From Hymenolepis diminuta (lineage: Eukaryota > Platyhelminthes > Cestoda > Cyclophyllidea > Hymenolepididae), in NCBI GenBank assembly GCA_900708905.1, contig CAADRB010000081.1:178679-242678 (forward strand): 64,000 nt of DNA. Direction: 5' to 3'. Below are positions 13,001 to 27,180 of this stretch, one piece after another. How positions within the stretch are numbered: the first letter of the stretch is position 1; every line of letters starts with the position of its first letter. The translations under genes and the position numbers were made by a program. Under the pieces are notes generated by a model, which searched no databases, had not been told where the DNA came from, and saw only the letters and a list, made by a program, of their open reading frames with translations.

Positions 13001-16000
13001 TTTATTACTCATCATGGGTAGAGAACTGGGACATTTGCATTGCGCAACCCTCCTCTTGAACGGTACTAATAAATAAGTGCGGTTATTATGATCACAGAAT
13101 GCTTTTACTCCGCCCAAAATGAGCTTTGGAAAACGTATTTATGAGTTGAACTGGAAATTATTCCATGTGTTGTAAAAATTATGTTTCTGGTAAAATCTTA
13201 CAAAACGTTTTACTTCTTACGCTTAAATCAATCGACTGTACATACAACCTCACATATATCAATCTCAACATCAAGAATTTAAGATCTTTTCGCTCGATGT
13301 CTACACTCTGTATCCTTATATTCACTGATCCTGATTAACCCGAAGTGATCTCTACTCAAAGGATTGTTTTCCTGGCAAAATAGACAAATATTTCACTGAA
13401 ATTTTTTTGATAGCGATTGTAACACATGTTAAACGAGAACGATGTGTCAATACCGCAGTTTTCCGACCATGTACCTTCAATAACGTAAACAATATCGTAA
13501 TTTTAAATTGTGTTCTGGTTATTTTAAAGTTTCATGGCACATTTAGGTACCAAAGACATAAACTTAACGATTATTCAGTCGGGTTGTTAATATCTCATTT
13601 CAAATTGCATAATGCTTTAAAATATGTGTCTATATTTACCGAATAGACTGGCTATCTACAATGGTTAAAGATAATCAACGGAAAAGAACAGCGGAATTCT
13701 TTTCTCATTGGAAGATGGTCGTCTGAAAACAAATGGTCTTCTTTAATGGATGTAGAAATTATTACTTGTCACGTTCCAGTACATTAGTGGTTAGTGAAAA
13801 ATCAGCAAGTAGTCCATACTGTAATCAATAAAATACCTAAGCCTTCAAATTTCATCCCATACAGGAAGTCATATTCTAAGGAAGAAATGAATTTCAATGC
13901 CGTTAGAGCTAAATGAAAAATTTTCAATCTAGGGAAATGAAATAGCATGCTCAGTGAATTTATGATTGAAAATATATTCAACCTTGACGGTTGGGAATGG
14001 TCGGATTCTACAGAACGGCGTATATTTCTCAAGTCCCATATAGGAATAGTGCGGCTTTAAAAAATGCTGATTTTATTAGAGATTGAAGTATCTCACAAGT
14101 CTACCACAATATTGGAAAGCAAATTTGACTTCATACAGCGATTTGAATACACTAAACCTTCCTTTCAACGTAACCTAGACGTCTGTCAGTATGAGGGAAG
14201 GCAGCTAAAGTTCCACGCGTTCGTTCACATTTACTACAAGCTGTAATCGTTTGATAAGTTAAGTACCTCAATAAGAGAGCATTTAAGTGATAAAAGTGGA
14301 AAGCGTTTACAGTCATTACATATTCCAGAAAATACAGAGAAACGAAGGCACTGATCAAGTTAACCATTACTTTGAGTCTACTGGGCAGTATTAAGGAAAC
14401 AACAAAACTTACTTTGAGTTCCATCATCGGATGACTAGCAACACGAAGAGCCAAAGTAGGGACGTAGACTCCACCATAACTTTCACCAATGATGTAGAAA
14501 TCTCGGCCCTTGAATTCGGGGAATTTTTCGAAAAAGTGAACCAAGGCGAAGTAGTTATTTTCAGCAACCTAAAACACAAAAAAAAACACTGACGCAAGAG
14601 AATAGTGGTAACTTCAGATGTTATTATAAAATCGTTAATTTTAACTTCTCATGTTCTTCTGACAATTCTTCACAAAAAGAATCGCAGTACTAAACTGGGA
14701 AAAGCGATCAAGTATTCCAAAGGTTCTAGGAAAGTAACCTTCAATAAAGATCTTTAGACGCTATAATGCCCAAGTACATTCCAAAATTACCGATAAACTA
14801 TGAAATTTAGAAGGCAGCTATTCGAGCAGAAAGATGATGATAGGTCATTAATAAATAGCAAGTTCGGATAGATGTAAAGACCTCCAAGAACTCGTACGAA
14901 ACCCAATATTCCGAGTGATTTAAGAATGCTCAGGTACGTATCAAATTTAGAATAAAACCCCGTATTCTGCGCGTTCTTTATGTATTCTCTTTCTGTAATT
15001 TCCACTTTCTGAGAGCCACTTTTCAATATAGACACACTGTTAGGATTTTTATATTATCCAGGTATTTAACAAAACAAACTTGAGTCCAAACTGTCCAACA
15101 TTTTTTAGGTTCGAACTGTCGTTTATGGTTATAACACGATATAAATGTATGAGGTGACATGAGCAACCACTCAACTAAACTAACTAGCCAACAGGCAGTT
15201 TTGAGGTCATCCAGAAACCAAAAGATTTAATGTTGAAATTGTGTTTTGAAAAAATGTGGGAATTTTAAAGCGAATTATACACCTTATGAGACAGTAGACA
15301 ACTCAATGTTTACTATGACTCTTGACATTCTGACTTCATTATATACTTCTATTGAATACGCACTTTTATCCCGAATTGGATACTGGATTCCGATATAGTT
15401 GCTCGCTGAACCCCTGCTTTCTCTGTTGGAGTCTGTATAGATTCTGTAATTATATTATTTTCCATAAACTTCTAACCACTGCTTACCACCTACTTGATAG
15501 AACTATGATGATTACCATTGTTTTATCATTCAACAGGTAGGCTTGGTCTGGTAAAAGTAGTATTTTATGAAATAGATACATTAATGAATCTAGAATATAG
15601 TCGATGGAATATCCCCCCTTCCACTCGTGTTGTCAATGCCAAGAATTTTATTGAGCATTCATTAAATCGATAGTTTATCAGTCCTTATTTTAACATTAAT
15701 GGCTACCTGCAACGTTGTCATGCGATTACCGATAGCTTTCTGGCCATAAACCACACGCTAACGCAGCTCCTACCTGCATGACCTCAGCTCCTCCTTTTTC
15801 GACATTCATCATATCTCATTTTTAGTTATGCCAAATATCATGTGAAAGAAAAGGTCAAACTGACTGACTGATTGCCAATTTAATAGTAAATAGCCATGTT
15901 GATTTCTAAAGACGATTTCCAGACTAAGTATTTTGCCTATCTTTACTTCAAAAGACCGAAATTTAGACATAACCGCTGGCCGATTAGTGGCTGAAATATA

Positions 16001-18459
16001 TCTAATTTTAAAGCTAGTAAATTATATACTTTGGAATTTCTTGCTGTTAAGCGAAAGTTGGGCTAGGATTAGCGGTAAGCGCTAGCGGACTTATTTAAAA
16101 CCCTCCTTTCACTGGAAAGGACATGGATTATCTATAAGTATTTGACCGATTAACTCAAACAAAGCAAAATAGTCACAAATCTCGATACTTTTCCGATAGC
16201 CGCAGACTATATTTTCTATATTTTTATATACACAAATGCTCCAAATCATCCTCACTCCACCATTTTATCCAAATAATTACAATCAAATCCATCGACAAAG
16301 ACTCCTGCACGATCAAGTTATTGACAAAAATCATTTAATAGTAAGTTTTATAAAATAAAGAATGCATACCATATCGTCATCAGTTGTAACGTTGCCATCT
16401 CGAGTATACGAGAATCCTACTCCAGCTGGAGCTTCAATATAAACCACGTTTGCATACTGAAATTAAAAGTATTGATTATAAGTAGTATTTGCGTTTTCGA
16501 TAACGGACATATTAACTTCCCCAAAAATCAAGATGATAATATATGAAACTCAAAAAGAACGGGTTTAACACACTTTACCTGTCATGATAATAAGATTTCC
16601 CCGAAATATTAGGCGCTTTATTAATAATTATACAACACCAAAAAGCACTCTCTAAAATAAGGTTCGGAGCCCGTTCAGTATAATCTACTTATTTCACATG
16701 CTCTCCTTAATAACTCTAGAGCCAACTTAATTTACCTAGATAACAAAAGTGGCCATTGTGAAATAAACTAGCGAAGATATCATCTAACAGCTAGGGCAGT
16801 TTATGGAGGTCAGGCAAGGTTAATGGATTGGAGTTGGGCTACATCATTAACACGAAGTCATAGATAACGGTTCGATATAGAGGCTATATTGGGGTCAGAA
16901 CACGGGTCACTCCAAATACCAGCTCGCGGCTACTATTTAGAGCAAATACAATAGTTAAACCTCACATCTGATGTCCATTTTGCACATTCAGTGTGTGCAA
17001 TGGCTGACCACACTGGTTATTTTCAACTTTTAAAGGGGGATGTCAGAATTTCCATTTCTCACCAGTAAGACTCCTTGATGCCGCCCATCAACCCATGATG
17101 CCTGTAAAAAAACTCCTTTCTTGATGGGCTTTAAAGTCACAGGATGATGAAAGGCGGCTATACCAGATTATCCCCAATTCTGGGCAAGAGGTTAGGGTTC
17201 AAAAGTCACAAGATCAATAATAATTGCGGCGATCCAGTAAACGTCACAACTAACTATATAGAACAAAAGTGAACAAGAGAGGGGTACTAGTATGTGAATT
17301 TCTTATCAGAGTAGTTCTATATTACTACCCAACTCTCATAGTTGAATGTTGAAAAGACTTTTAAAGAATAATTAACTAGCATCAAATAAAATACACTCCG
17401 TTTAGTACATATTCCTATTGAACAGCATACTCGGAAGTTTGTACTAACTGCCGAGGCTTTTTTTAAAGTTACGAACCTGGATATACAAAAAAGGTTTATC
17501 TTAAAATGGTACGATACTGGTCGATTAGTCATGGTAGCAATTAACACGGAGAATCACACAAATTTAGAACTGAACAGAGTTGGCCATATTTAAGCTTGTA
17601 ATTTTAAAATTACCATATATGACTTTGTGAAAATGCTGTCATTAATGCAAAGTGCTCCTTATTTTAGTTCAAGCCTGATTAGGTGAACACTTATTAAACT
17701 TTACCCTCATACACAAACAGATTACATAATTACAGATGTATAAGCGTTAAATCTTACCTCGTTCCAAGAATAGGGATTCAATTTGAGCCTCTTTGGAGAG
17801 TGAATCTACAATTGAAACGAAATAAAAGTGAAAAGTAGCAGATTATACGGACAGCTAAAAAGGTACCTATAGGAACTGCAATCGATGAATTAGCCTGTGA
17901 ATTGAACGGTCATCTTACTGCTTTTTGTGATCTAAGAAGCATGTATTAAAAATATTTTTGTATTTTTTAACTATTATACAAGTATCGCGAAACTCCAATA
18001 CATCTCTATCGAAATAACTTTCAAAAAATAATGTAGCAATCAAAAGTTTGGAGTTCTAGGTTTAAACTTCTTGAGAAATCGTTATTTAAAATGTATAGCT
18101 GAATTAACAGACTCATCACATAAAATGCAGTCAGATACTCAAGATTCTTAAGCTAATATTCTCTTCGTCAGAAATCGATAACTTACAAGAAGAGGCCCAT
18201 TTTCAGTGAACATGCCCATAAGCGATGAGCAACCAGGTCCACCATTGAGCCAGAGAACTAGAGGTGCGACATCCGAGTCATTCTTTGCTTCCACAAATAC
18301 GTAATGCAGCTGAATATTATCGCTTGAACCTTGCAGGTAACCCGAATACATTTCAAAGCTGAGTTTCTCGTGGAAACCGGGAAGAGATGTCACTTTGTCA
18401 GCACTCGGCCGGGCGCTCACAGCAATTAGGACAAAAAAGAGCAACAAAATCCGCTTCAT
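10070..18459 (-). CDS. CTSA: Lysosomal serine carboxypeptidase, cathepsin A type (513 aa, 11 exons)
   Basis: Exons in transcript order: 18459-18187, 17805-17758, 16456-16370, 14568-14413, 12221-12130, 12091-11998, 11952-11765, 11685-11569, 10983-10794, 10689-10603, 10279-10070. All introns are GT/AG and phases match, giving 1542 bp in one frame. The protein is a peptidase family S10 member that removes C-terminal residues at acid pH. Residues 1-16 form a hydrophobic signal peptide. [10 protein letters not shown] (70-79) is the oxyanion-hole motif. GESYGG carries the nucleophile Ser166, NGDVDMACN carries Asp424 and GAGHMVP carries His489. N-glycosylation sequons lie at Asn60, Asn129, Asn455 and Asn476. 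A basic stretch around 309-340 lies where the vertebrate enzyme is cut into two chains. Length and order of motifs fit animal cathepsin A/lysosomal protective protein. Nothing is missing, so it should be active. It stands alone with no operon-like neighbour. Confidence 0.93.
12222..14412. other. Large intron of the cathepsin A gene
   Basis: A 2.2-kb intron between exons 4 and 5. Open frames at 13407-13646 and 13802-14032 have no recognisable motifs. I see no transposon protein in it. Confidence 0.5.
16980..17110 (+). repeat. Possible SINE-like fragment in a cathepsin A intron
   Basis: The stretch around 17040-17090 (ATGTCAGAA, ATTTCTCACCAG, TGATG) resembles, with mismatches and in the same word order, the reverse complement of 37300-37350. 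This suggests an old dispersed repeat inside the intron between exons 2 and 3. Similarity is weak and edges are unknown. Confidence 0.25.
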
Positions 18460-18471
18460 TGGCCTGAAAAT
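18460..18471 (-). promoter_or_regulatory. Leader junction just before cathepsin A start codon
   Basis: On the minus strand a run of seven T then CCAG ends at 18472, leaving a 12-base 5' UTR before the ATG at 18459. This is a good 3' splice acceptor. It could receive a short upstream leader exon (a weak GT donor lies some 35 bp upstream) or a trans-spliced leader, which flatworms use. Confidence 0.4.
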
Positions 18472-18586
18472 CTGGAAAAAAATACTTAAAATAAATGTAA
18501 ATAACTTAAAACCTTGTCGGATCGAATGTGAACAACCACCGCTCGACTCCAATTTACGCGGTCAGCCTTAATTTTTTAAAGTAAGC

Positions 18587-18632
18587 GGTCACTCTGAGTG
18601 ACCAATAGTTGAATGGACGCCTATTATTGGCC
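18587..18632. promoter_or_regulatory. Putative cathepsin A promoter: palindrome and CCAAT boxes
   Basis: About 130-170 bp upstream of the ATG lies a perfect 17-base odd-centred palindrome, GGTCACTCTGAGTGACC (18587-18603). It runs directly into CCAAT (18602-18606), with an inverted CCAAT (ATTGG) at about 18626-18630. Paired CCAAT boxes are common in TATA-less promoters. The palindrome contains inverted GGTCA/TGACC half-sites spaced by seven. Binding is inference only. Confidence 0.35.
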
Positions 18633-21600
18633 CTTAACTTGAACCGCACATAAGTTCAGCACTACTTATAAACGTTAGTAGCTCTGCTTAATTACTTTTT
18701 CTGATTGAAAGTTGAAGCTTTAAACGCAAGTTAAATCGAAGGTAAATATTGGAACTAAGGGGATTAATATTCCAATGATTTCTGTTGAAGCAGCTTTTTA
18801 TTTCAGTGAGAAGTTATATTTTCATATTCTATACAATAATCTTCCGGTCATGAACCCAGAAAAGCCAACAACTTACTTCATGAATTTCTTCAGACAACCT
18901 TCCAAATGAGATCAGTTCGATGAGTAATAAATTTGTTTTCAATCCTAACTTTCCGCCTAAACTTTATGTTGAACTATTTAGTTATTGGCTGTTAAAATCT
19001 GGGTAGATGCTGAACTAATCAGTATTTACAAAGATGAGAGCGTAAGAACTGATCCAGCTAAGTATCGGTGTGTTTTTCTTCTTGACGCAGTTAGGAAATA
19101 TTAGGTGTGTGTAAAATAGACCTGTCCTGGAACATTATCAATTGCTTTATACAACTCTTTGATGTCTCAAATAACCACACAAAGGACTAAAGTGGAATAA
19201 TTTCTATTGAGAGGAGGCATCAGATAAAGATTCAAAGAGGGTCCTATGTTTTATAAGGCAGTATTATAACTTATTTTAAAGGAAGTCAATGCAACGTCTG
19301 AGGAATAGAAAGTCAGATTCTGCAAAATGTGAGTGGCCATTGAGACATTTAGAATATACAGATGAGTTATATTTTATTACTAATTCGAATGGGCATGCAG
19401 AAAACTTCCACAGAGATGCAAATTAATACTAGATAAATAATGATATGGAAATGGTGTGCGAAAGAACAGTTCGGATACACGGAGGTGCAGGTATAGAACA
19501 GTCATATTTTAAGTTAGATGAATATAGGATTTATCGGGTGAGTTCCTATACATATATTGACTTTTCTGCAAGTGAGAAAGACTCAGCTGATGATGCTACA
19601 AGACTTAATATCATGAAAGTCAAAAAACGGTTAGTGATGCCCAGGCCAGATCTAGGATCGAAAGTACTTTTAATCAGAACTAGGGCAAAACTCCCTGAAC
19701 AATTCGTTGAATCTGTTCTTCTTCATTGTCTGTTTACCAGTGTCCATTGCAAGGTAGATGATAAAAAATTAAAAGTTGTTCGGAACACAGTGTGGTGGAT
19801 AATACTGGACCCATACAGCAGACGACAGATGAATGATCAGATGACGATAGGAAATATTTCTCTGAAAAACCTCGCCACATGATTAAAGAAGCATAGGCCT
19901 AACCTCTGAGCAAGACCGTACAAAATAGGCGATAAAATCGCCAACATTTTAGTAAATTCTCAATTACTGAAACTGGGAAAATATAAAGTTTCTCACACGA
20001 AGAGCTGATGTTTGGTGAGAGTGGAGGTACGGTTCGAATATGAAATCTTAACAAAAAATCTATCCCACGCTTACCGGAAGACCAATCGCAAATAAGAGTT
20101 GTGAGAGGAAGGAAATAGCCTGCATGTTCGCCCAGTATCATCGACTCTTCACAAACGTGTGTGAGATGAAAAGACACTGGCTTAGAGACTATCACTAAAT
20201 CGCAGACATTCCTCAAAAGATTGACATTTCTTGCTTAGTGGGTAGATATGTGAAAAGAGTGTGATTATTAAATCATTTAAAAACATTCCACTGGGAATTT
20301 CGGTGTATCGGTGATAAGGAATAACTTCAAATATCATGAATGCAATTAAGACGCTTTCAACCTAATGGTTTCAGAGTCTAGATGTAGTAAGACTTTGGTG
20401 CTTTACTTACCCCAAAAACGTTGCTTAAATGGCCACTATTAGCCTTTTGTTTAGACGCTCTCCATGGTTAAAAGTGATACTTCTTTGTGCTATGTCAAGT
20501 TTAACGTTGGTAAAGTCTTTTGCTAGACATTTCAACCTTTCGCACAGAAATACCAACATCGGAAAGGATGAATTCAAAATTCAAATTTTTAAAGAATTTT
20601 TTCCTCTCTATTGAGTGAATAAATTCAATTAGACAGTCCTTCAAATAATTACTAATAGGAGATAAAATTTTAATGAATTCTGTAAACTAAAAGTGACTCA
20701 GAACCATAACCAATTTTGACCGAAACTATCTGATAACAATGCTTTCGGACTTTGGAAATATGTTCAAAGAGTCTATAAAAAAATAACCCTGATAAAATCA
20801 GGTGCGCAATGCAAATGCAAAGTCGTAAAATATGGCCAAATGAATTCTATTTTACAGTTAATTCTGTCTGTTTAAAATACTGCACAGAAAAAATTAGTAT
20901 TCACAATAGAAGTTTAGCTTTGGACATTCAGTTTGGCTAAGCTCATTACATTGCGTTAAGGAATGAGCTATCAAGAAAATTCTTGCTAGTTTCATCGATC
21001 TACTCTTGGCTGTAAAAATGTAGAAATAAATTGATGAGAAATGTCTGGATATTGTAAACATAACCTCTCCCATGAAGATAAGAACAATACAGAGTAAACT
21101 ATGCTCCTTCTGAGACAATGCCTCCGTAATTCAAACATAGTAAGACCCTGACCTCATTGTCAGCTATTTCATATCTCCCTACCCTTTTGTATACCCTATT
21201 GAACCTATTTCCTGCTCCTGGTATTTAATTAATTCCCCATGATTAAAACTTTAAATAATTTTACTACTCTTGGATTGTGAGTTACACAGCAGTAAATACT
21301 TAATTTTTAGAGAAAAAGAGTAAAATTTGAAAACTCCAGTCTTGAATGACAAATATACTTAGGACGCTCGACTAACGACTGATGTTCCACTGTTAGAGGA
21401 TCTTGATTTACAATATTTCACAATGCCACATTCAGTCAAAGCTGAGCTTAGGATTGCTGAATGGAAAGATGTACGAACAATATTTGTCCTATTAGACATT
21501 TTGACAGTTTAAATTTCGGATAATAGCAATAATTAGTTAAAATAAAAGTCATTAGATAATAAAAAAGAAGTTAATTTCGTAAAGATTCGGTTTATAGGGT

Positions 21601-22115
21601 CCCTATCTTGCTTAAAAAACTGTGTAACACCGGATGGTAAATTTCGCCATATACTTTTTATAAGAGTTTTTATTATTTTATAGGAGATAATAAACAAGCA
21701 TCACAATTACACACCCCGATTCAAGGTGTCAGTCTTTGTTTTGTCTCGGTGTGGATAATTATCCCATCTTTCTTCCCAGTATACGGGCGAACGTTGATCT
21801 TAACCTCTTGAGAGTTAGTCAGCAATCCAGTAGCAGGTTTAGCCATCAGCCATCAATAATTGCATTAATAATTGCTAATTGGATTTAAGCCATGCTAAAG
21901 AAAATGATGTCAAAAGACAATTCTATAAATGTTCCCATTTCGATAAGTCTGCTTAAAATATTAAAATATTATTTAAACTTTACATACATTTATTTGTAGA
22001 AGTTAATAAACCAGAACCAGATCGAAGAACCCAAGACTCTAGCTATCAACTAACCACAGTAAACAACAGTTCCAAAAAAGTTGTATAGGTCAAAGTGTAT
22101 AGAATAGACCACGAC

Positions 22116-22139
22116 GAGTATTCGAGAGAGTATTCGAGA
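22116..22139. repeat. 12-bp perfect tandem pair
   Basis: The unit GAGTATTCGAGA occurs twice head to tail. It has no known role and is too short to be a minisatellite array. Confidence 0.7.
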
Positions 22140-22252
22140 GAGGTGATAAGAGGGAAGTGTGTGACCGGACAATGAAAAGCGTGTGTCTGCTTAATTTAAA
22201 TATGTTTTAGTGGTGTTCCAATATATTTATTATAAAATTTTCATTTTAAATT

Positions 22253-22295
22253 CTATATATATACATATATACATAAATATAAACATATACACAGG
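22253..22295. repeat. TA/CA-rich microsatellite
   Basis: Imperfect alternating purine-pyrimidine run of TATATA and ACATATAT words. Simple-sequence DNA. Confidence 0.6.
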
Positions 22296-25200
22296 TATTA
22301 AAATGATAACTTTTAAAAATGTGCGGAAAGCACGTTCAGAGGCGTTTTCGCCCCGCATAATTGGCGTTTTTTGATGTTTACTTTAACCACACTAAACACA
22401 TTTCTCATATAAACAATGGTCACTTGGCCATTTAATTAATAGAAGATATCATGTACCGAGAAATTGCATTTACTGATTCGCCATGGCATTGGTGCGTCAT
22501 TTTGATATATCTATTGAAGATTCCGTAAATATATTGCAATTCGTATTTTCATTAAAAGAATTAAGTTTTCGCTAGTTTGACCTTTTCCCACGACAATCAG
22601 CTTCAACAGAGCATTTGAAGGGTCAAGACGAATTGCGTAGTTAAGAAACTGCCAAATTTCGCCATCGTAAAGTATAGTTTAACTAGGTCAGTGAACCCTA
22701 GTGAACTCCGACATTTTAAACTGTGCAAGTTAACGTCATTGGGCTATTATATTTGTTCGACTAAAATATCTCCAGGTTTCATCTAAAGATTGGAATGACT
22801 TCGAATTCCAATTAATTAAACTGGACTGATTCCGATAAATGCTTTCTTCTGCTATCGGACGAATTTGAACTTGGTGAAATCAAGAAAACACAAATTATTG
22901 CAAAACTCAAAATGTATTGTTTCTTTGAATGGAACACTCTCAAAAATTCTAAAGACAGAGATTCTACAGCAACTGAAGCTATATAGAAATATCTATTTCA
23001 AGACTGAAATCCATTAATTTATCTTACTCACCTACATTGCTAGGAAAGTTAGACACTGTTGTCCAAGTTATAGCATTGAAATAATCTCTTATTTAAGTGA
23101 ACTAAAAATACAAACTACGCGTATGACAAGACGATTTGGAAACAAAGATGCTCAGCTTTAAATACTCCAGTTTCCAAGTAGAGAGACATGAAGAATATCT
23201 CTGGAGCTTAAGCTTCAGTTTATACTTCTCTTTCCTAAACATCTTCAACATACTTGTGAAGTTGATTTCTACCGGAGAGTAGTTTTCAAGGAAACAGAAG
23301 ACACTTGTGCTAATTTCCGTAAATTCAGATTTGATTCTGCCTATTTCACGATCCAGACTTGTATAATGACAGAGGAAAGGTCAAAGAATGGGTCGTTTCA
23401 TCACTCTATCTTCATTTAATTAAAGTGTTTAGTCGGTATCAACTTATATTTACAACTTTTTTCTTACTCGTCCAAACCTAGGTTTGGTACAATTTGCTCC
23501 AAATTTTGTTTAAGTTAACCGAGCCATTTCCACATCGTTAATTTTGTAGCTGTCTCAAACAATTAACTCGGTTTTTGCTGCGTGCTAACGAGCCTTAAAT
23601 GAATCATGCCTCCAATTCCATGACTTAGCTTTCTCATTCGGCCTGGGAAAGGAGTTATTTTCGAAAAGCGACTCATATTGAAGGTAAATTTATGGTACTT
23701 GAAAGGTGACTCAGGAGAGGGCAAGGCCATATTTTTTTGGCATTTAAACAGATCTTTTATTGTCAAGGTTTCTATTCATTTGTATTTATGATTATGGCCT
23801 TTGAAAATAAATTACTTATTTCAGGCCTGCAGTGTTGCTGAATAGCATGCAAGATCATTTCTCCTTCTTAACCATTGAAAGAAAAAATGAAATAGACTGG
23901 CGAGACTGGCCATCATGATTTGCAAATCTGGATCATAAACAATAAACATCATAGATAAGAATTTGCTCCAATATAGAGGAAGATTTATGCCATTTAAATT
24001 TTGGCACACGAACGATCTGCTAGAAAAATATTTTACAACCGAAATAGAAAAACCAAACTGAATATTCAATAGAACCGTTTTGCAGACTTTATATTTAGTC
24101 ATCAAACAAAGTGTCTGTGTTAGAAATCTGACTATGTGGCCATTTTTAGTATTTTCATTTTCTGTTCTCCCCTCCTCCTGCTCCCCCTCCCTCCATCCAC
24201 CCCAAAATGAATGTCTGGAATCCAAAGCGAAAAGGAAGTCATGGATGTAAAAGGTGAGCTCACAATTCCATTATTGTCATTATTAAATGAATAATCACGA
24301 AATTCTAAAACACTACTGAAATGAGTTAAACTAGTTAACTGAATATCATTTACTCACTATCTAATTACTGTTGACAACTCTCATACAAAGAATTTGAAAG
24401 GACGCAAAGAAAGTTTTTGACTCTACGTGAAAGCTTTGAATGACTGATCTTTTTTAGTAATGACTTTTATTTTTCCTTTGAAATGCACGAATTCAAACAG
24501 GAAAGGGAAAGAAGGGAATTTGGCAATTCTATCTTGAAAAGAAACGCCCTGGAAAATGTCTGTTTTAAAGAACTTATTCCGTTAACGAGACAAATTGTTG
24601 TAATAAATTTTACTAACTTAATTTTTAAAAACTATCCATTTAAATTACCAACTAGAATATCACCATTTTTCGTTATCGCAATATGGACAGATAACGATAA
24701 GTACAGTATGAGGTTTGACTGTGTTTGACAAGCTTTTTGGAAGCAAAATTATTCCTAAAATTGTCCCTTTTTAAGAAAAGTGGATAAATTCTTCTCACCT
24801 TCTACCAAGAAATTACGTGTTCGGATATTGGACGGAGAAGGCTCTGCAACAAATTTTCATTATCTCTCCTGCTGGAATTGGGACAGTATTGTATCGAAAT
24901 AATATAATTTAAGGGCGATAAGTGCTCCTCTATTGTATTGGACTCTTGGGACTACTAGGAGTAATTCCATACCTCAGGCACTTCTAAAGTGGGAAACTTG
25001 AAAATTTGAGCAAACATCTATTGTCCTGTGGGAAGTCTGCTTTCAATAGGAACGTTATCATATTAAATGCTAATGGATTGAATTAGAATGCTTTTGTCAT
25101 GTGTTCGAAAACAAATATCGAAGAAAACAATTTTGAAAAATATGCTTTAATGAGAATAAATAGAGTTCCCATTATTGTTATATGCTTCTGAGCAAAGTTT

Positions 25201-26849
25201 GATCATTTATAAGATATAGTTAGTTGGATTATCTTTGACTGGGAAAAAATTCTTATTAGATCATCCCCTAGTAAATAATTGGTGATGAACTTTAAACCCG
25301 CTTCATTTTTATTTATTATTTAAAAGTGTCTCAATATCGATTAACGTATTTTGGTCCGACAGTCCCCCCCCCCAGTTCTGTGTCTCGTAGAGAGCTCTGA
25401 AATGTTGAAACTATCGTTAATACTTCATAAGTGGACATTACAAACATAAATTTGTCCGAGAAACAGGGGAGAGACTCTGAAATGTGGCTGTTACATAGTT
25501 AGAGCTCAAAGCAAAGAGCAAAGGGAAGAAAAGCATCTCAAATCTCAATAAAAATAAATGAAATAAAACTCTGAACTTATTCTATCCACTACTTTTCCAC
25601 TGTTTCTTATGTGATTACTTCATTGTTCCTTGTGTTCAAATGAAGTCTTACGGTGAAGAATTTTTCATATTTGTCTTTTCGTTGAAAATACATTCCTCAT
25701 TTATATTTTTTTTGCTTGATTCGCATTTTGTACTTGTACAAACGTCAAATAATGCGACATCTATTAGAGATAAACAATTCAACAAAATAAAGCTGTGTGT
25801 TTGTGTGACAGGCCAACTGGCTTTAAGTGAAAAGCCATTTTGGTTGACATGACAATGTTTTTATTAATCGTCTGTAAAATAATTTGTAAATTTTTGACTA
25901 ATGGCAATCATCTTGATGCAATTCACTAGGGTCAACAATTGCACGTTTTTGATCGCTTTCCGTTTCCCATCTAACTGTAGGTTGCTAGGCCGTGATCAAC
26001 CCCAGAAAGATTCAGCCAAAATATGTTTAAGATATTATAAGCAATCAATAGTAATCTGCAGATTTTACAATAATTTAATCATGCCAAGACCACTTTGGAA
26101 AACCTTTTCCAGCATTCCTTACCTGTGAGAAACTCGACTTCTGCCACTTCCATTACCAGCCAAATCTCATCAGTGCGGTTGGTCATTTCGCTCATTGGAT
26201 ATCCACCGATGGGAACCTCATATGAGCACGTAAACCATGGGCACGTTAATGGAACTATACAGTTTGAAAACTGAATGCAAATAGATTTTTCATTTGTGTT
26301 TAAATTAAATATTAGTAATGGTAGTAGGTGACACTAATAATATTTTATTTAAAAATCAACATACGCAATTCTAATCAAATTGGCGATTGCATAGCGCGGA
26401 AGCGACGGATTTTATTAATGCTTTGGCTAAGAATTTTTGACTAATTCTTGAAAAGAGCTTGAAATTTAGGCTCCCCAAATATCGGAAATGAATTACAATT
26501 TTTTAATAGTAACAGCATTCGCTTTAATTCAACATAATCTTAATTTATCTAGTGCATTTGTCAAACATTGATAACTTGAACCATCAATTGCTACATTGAG
26601 ACTAACCTCCTGCTTCCGATGGCCGCAATCAATCTATGGACAAAAAATAATAAATTTTGACCTTAGAAGCAAACCGTTTTAAGGGTGACCAAATTTCTAA
26701 TTTGCGAGATTTCACCATGCGTAATATGAAAGTTAAAAAGAATGCATTCAATCTTATTTAACATCCATACAATCTCCGGTTTTTTAATAAAGTCCAAATG
26801 AAAGACGGTGAATCATATTTCACTGCAAAAAACCTCTAGGGACTCGTTC

Positions 26850-27180
26850 TGATTGGTCAACAGGTGCACGCTTAAGTTGTGTGTGCCACCATCGGAGATG
26901 ATAATGTCAATGATGGTAAATCTGCAGCGGCCTTAATCGATAATTAATCCCAACTTCCCACTCTCGTACTTTCTCCCACTGATTCCAAACATGCACTTGC
27001 CGCTCTTAGGCATACCGACGCACCTGTGTGGTCGAATCATGTGCACCTGTTACGTTTGCGTACTGGCGCGCAATAGCAGCATTCTAATTGGTCAATTCAG
27101 TTTTGGTCATTTAGGGCTAGTTTAACCGGCAACTTCAGCGCTGTACTCCAAGTATAGGTCTTTCGAAGTAGGCTGTAAGT
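26850..27180 (+). promoter_or_regulatory. CCAAT-rich, GC-higher patch upstream of pore-former-like gene
   Basis: This patch has visibly higher GC than its surroundings and several ATTGGTCA words (near 26852 and 27090), plus CACCTG/GTGCAC motifs. It ends at a strong donor-like GTAAGT at about 27175. A candidate reading is a promoter with a non-coding first exon that splices to the acceptor at 28734, just before the coding start. This is inference from composition and motif order only. Confidence 0.25.

Larger units (their letters stand above)
18640..26840. other. Gene-poor intergenic DNA, 8 kb
   Basis: No gene can be supported. The longest frames (19445-19882 plus, 145 codons; 23821-24225 minus, 134 codons) lack homologous-looking motifs or splice context and are near the length expected by chance. 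Small items: a perfect 12-bp tandem pair at 22116-22139, a TA/CA-rich microsatellite at 22253-22295, a C9 run near 25366, and a CT-rich strand near 24165-24200. Confidence 0.45.

Noticed and set aside
19445..19882. 145-codon plus-strand open frame
   Set aside because: It is the longest lone frame outside genes, but its length is near the chance maximum for 64 kb of this composition. It has no motif, splice context or paralogue.
23821..24225. 134-codon minus-strand open frame
   Set aside because: AT-driven composition, includes the translated CT-rich simple stretch, no recognisable domain.
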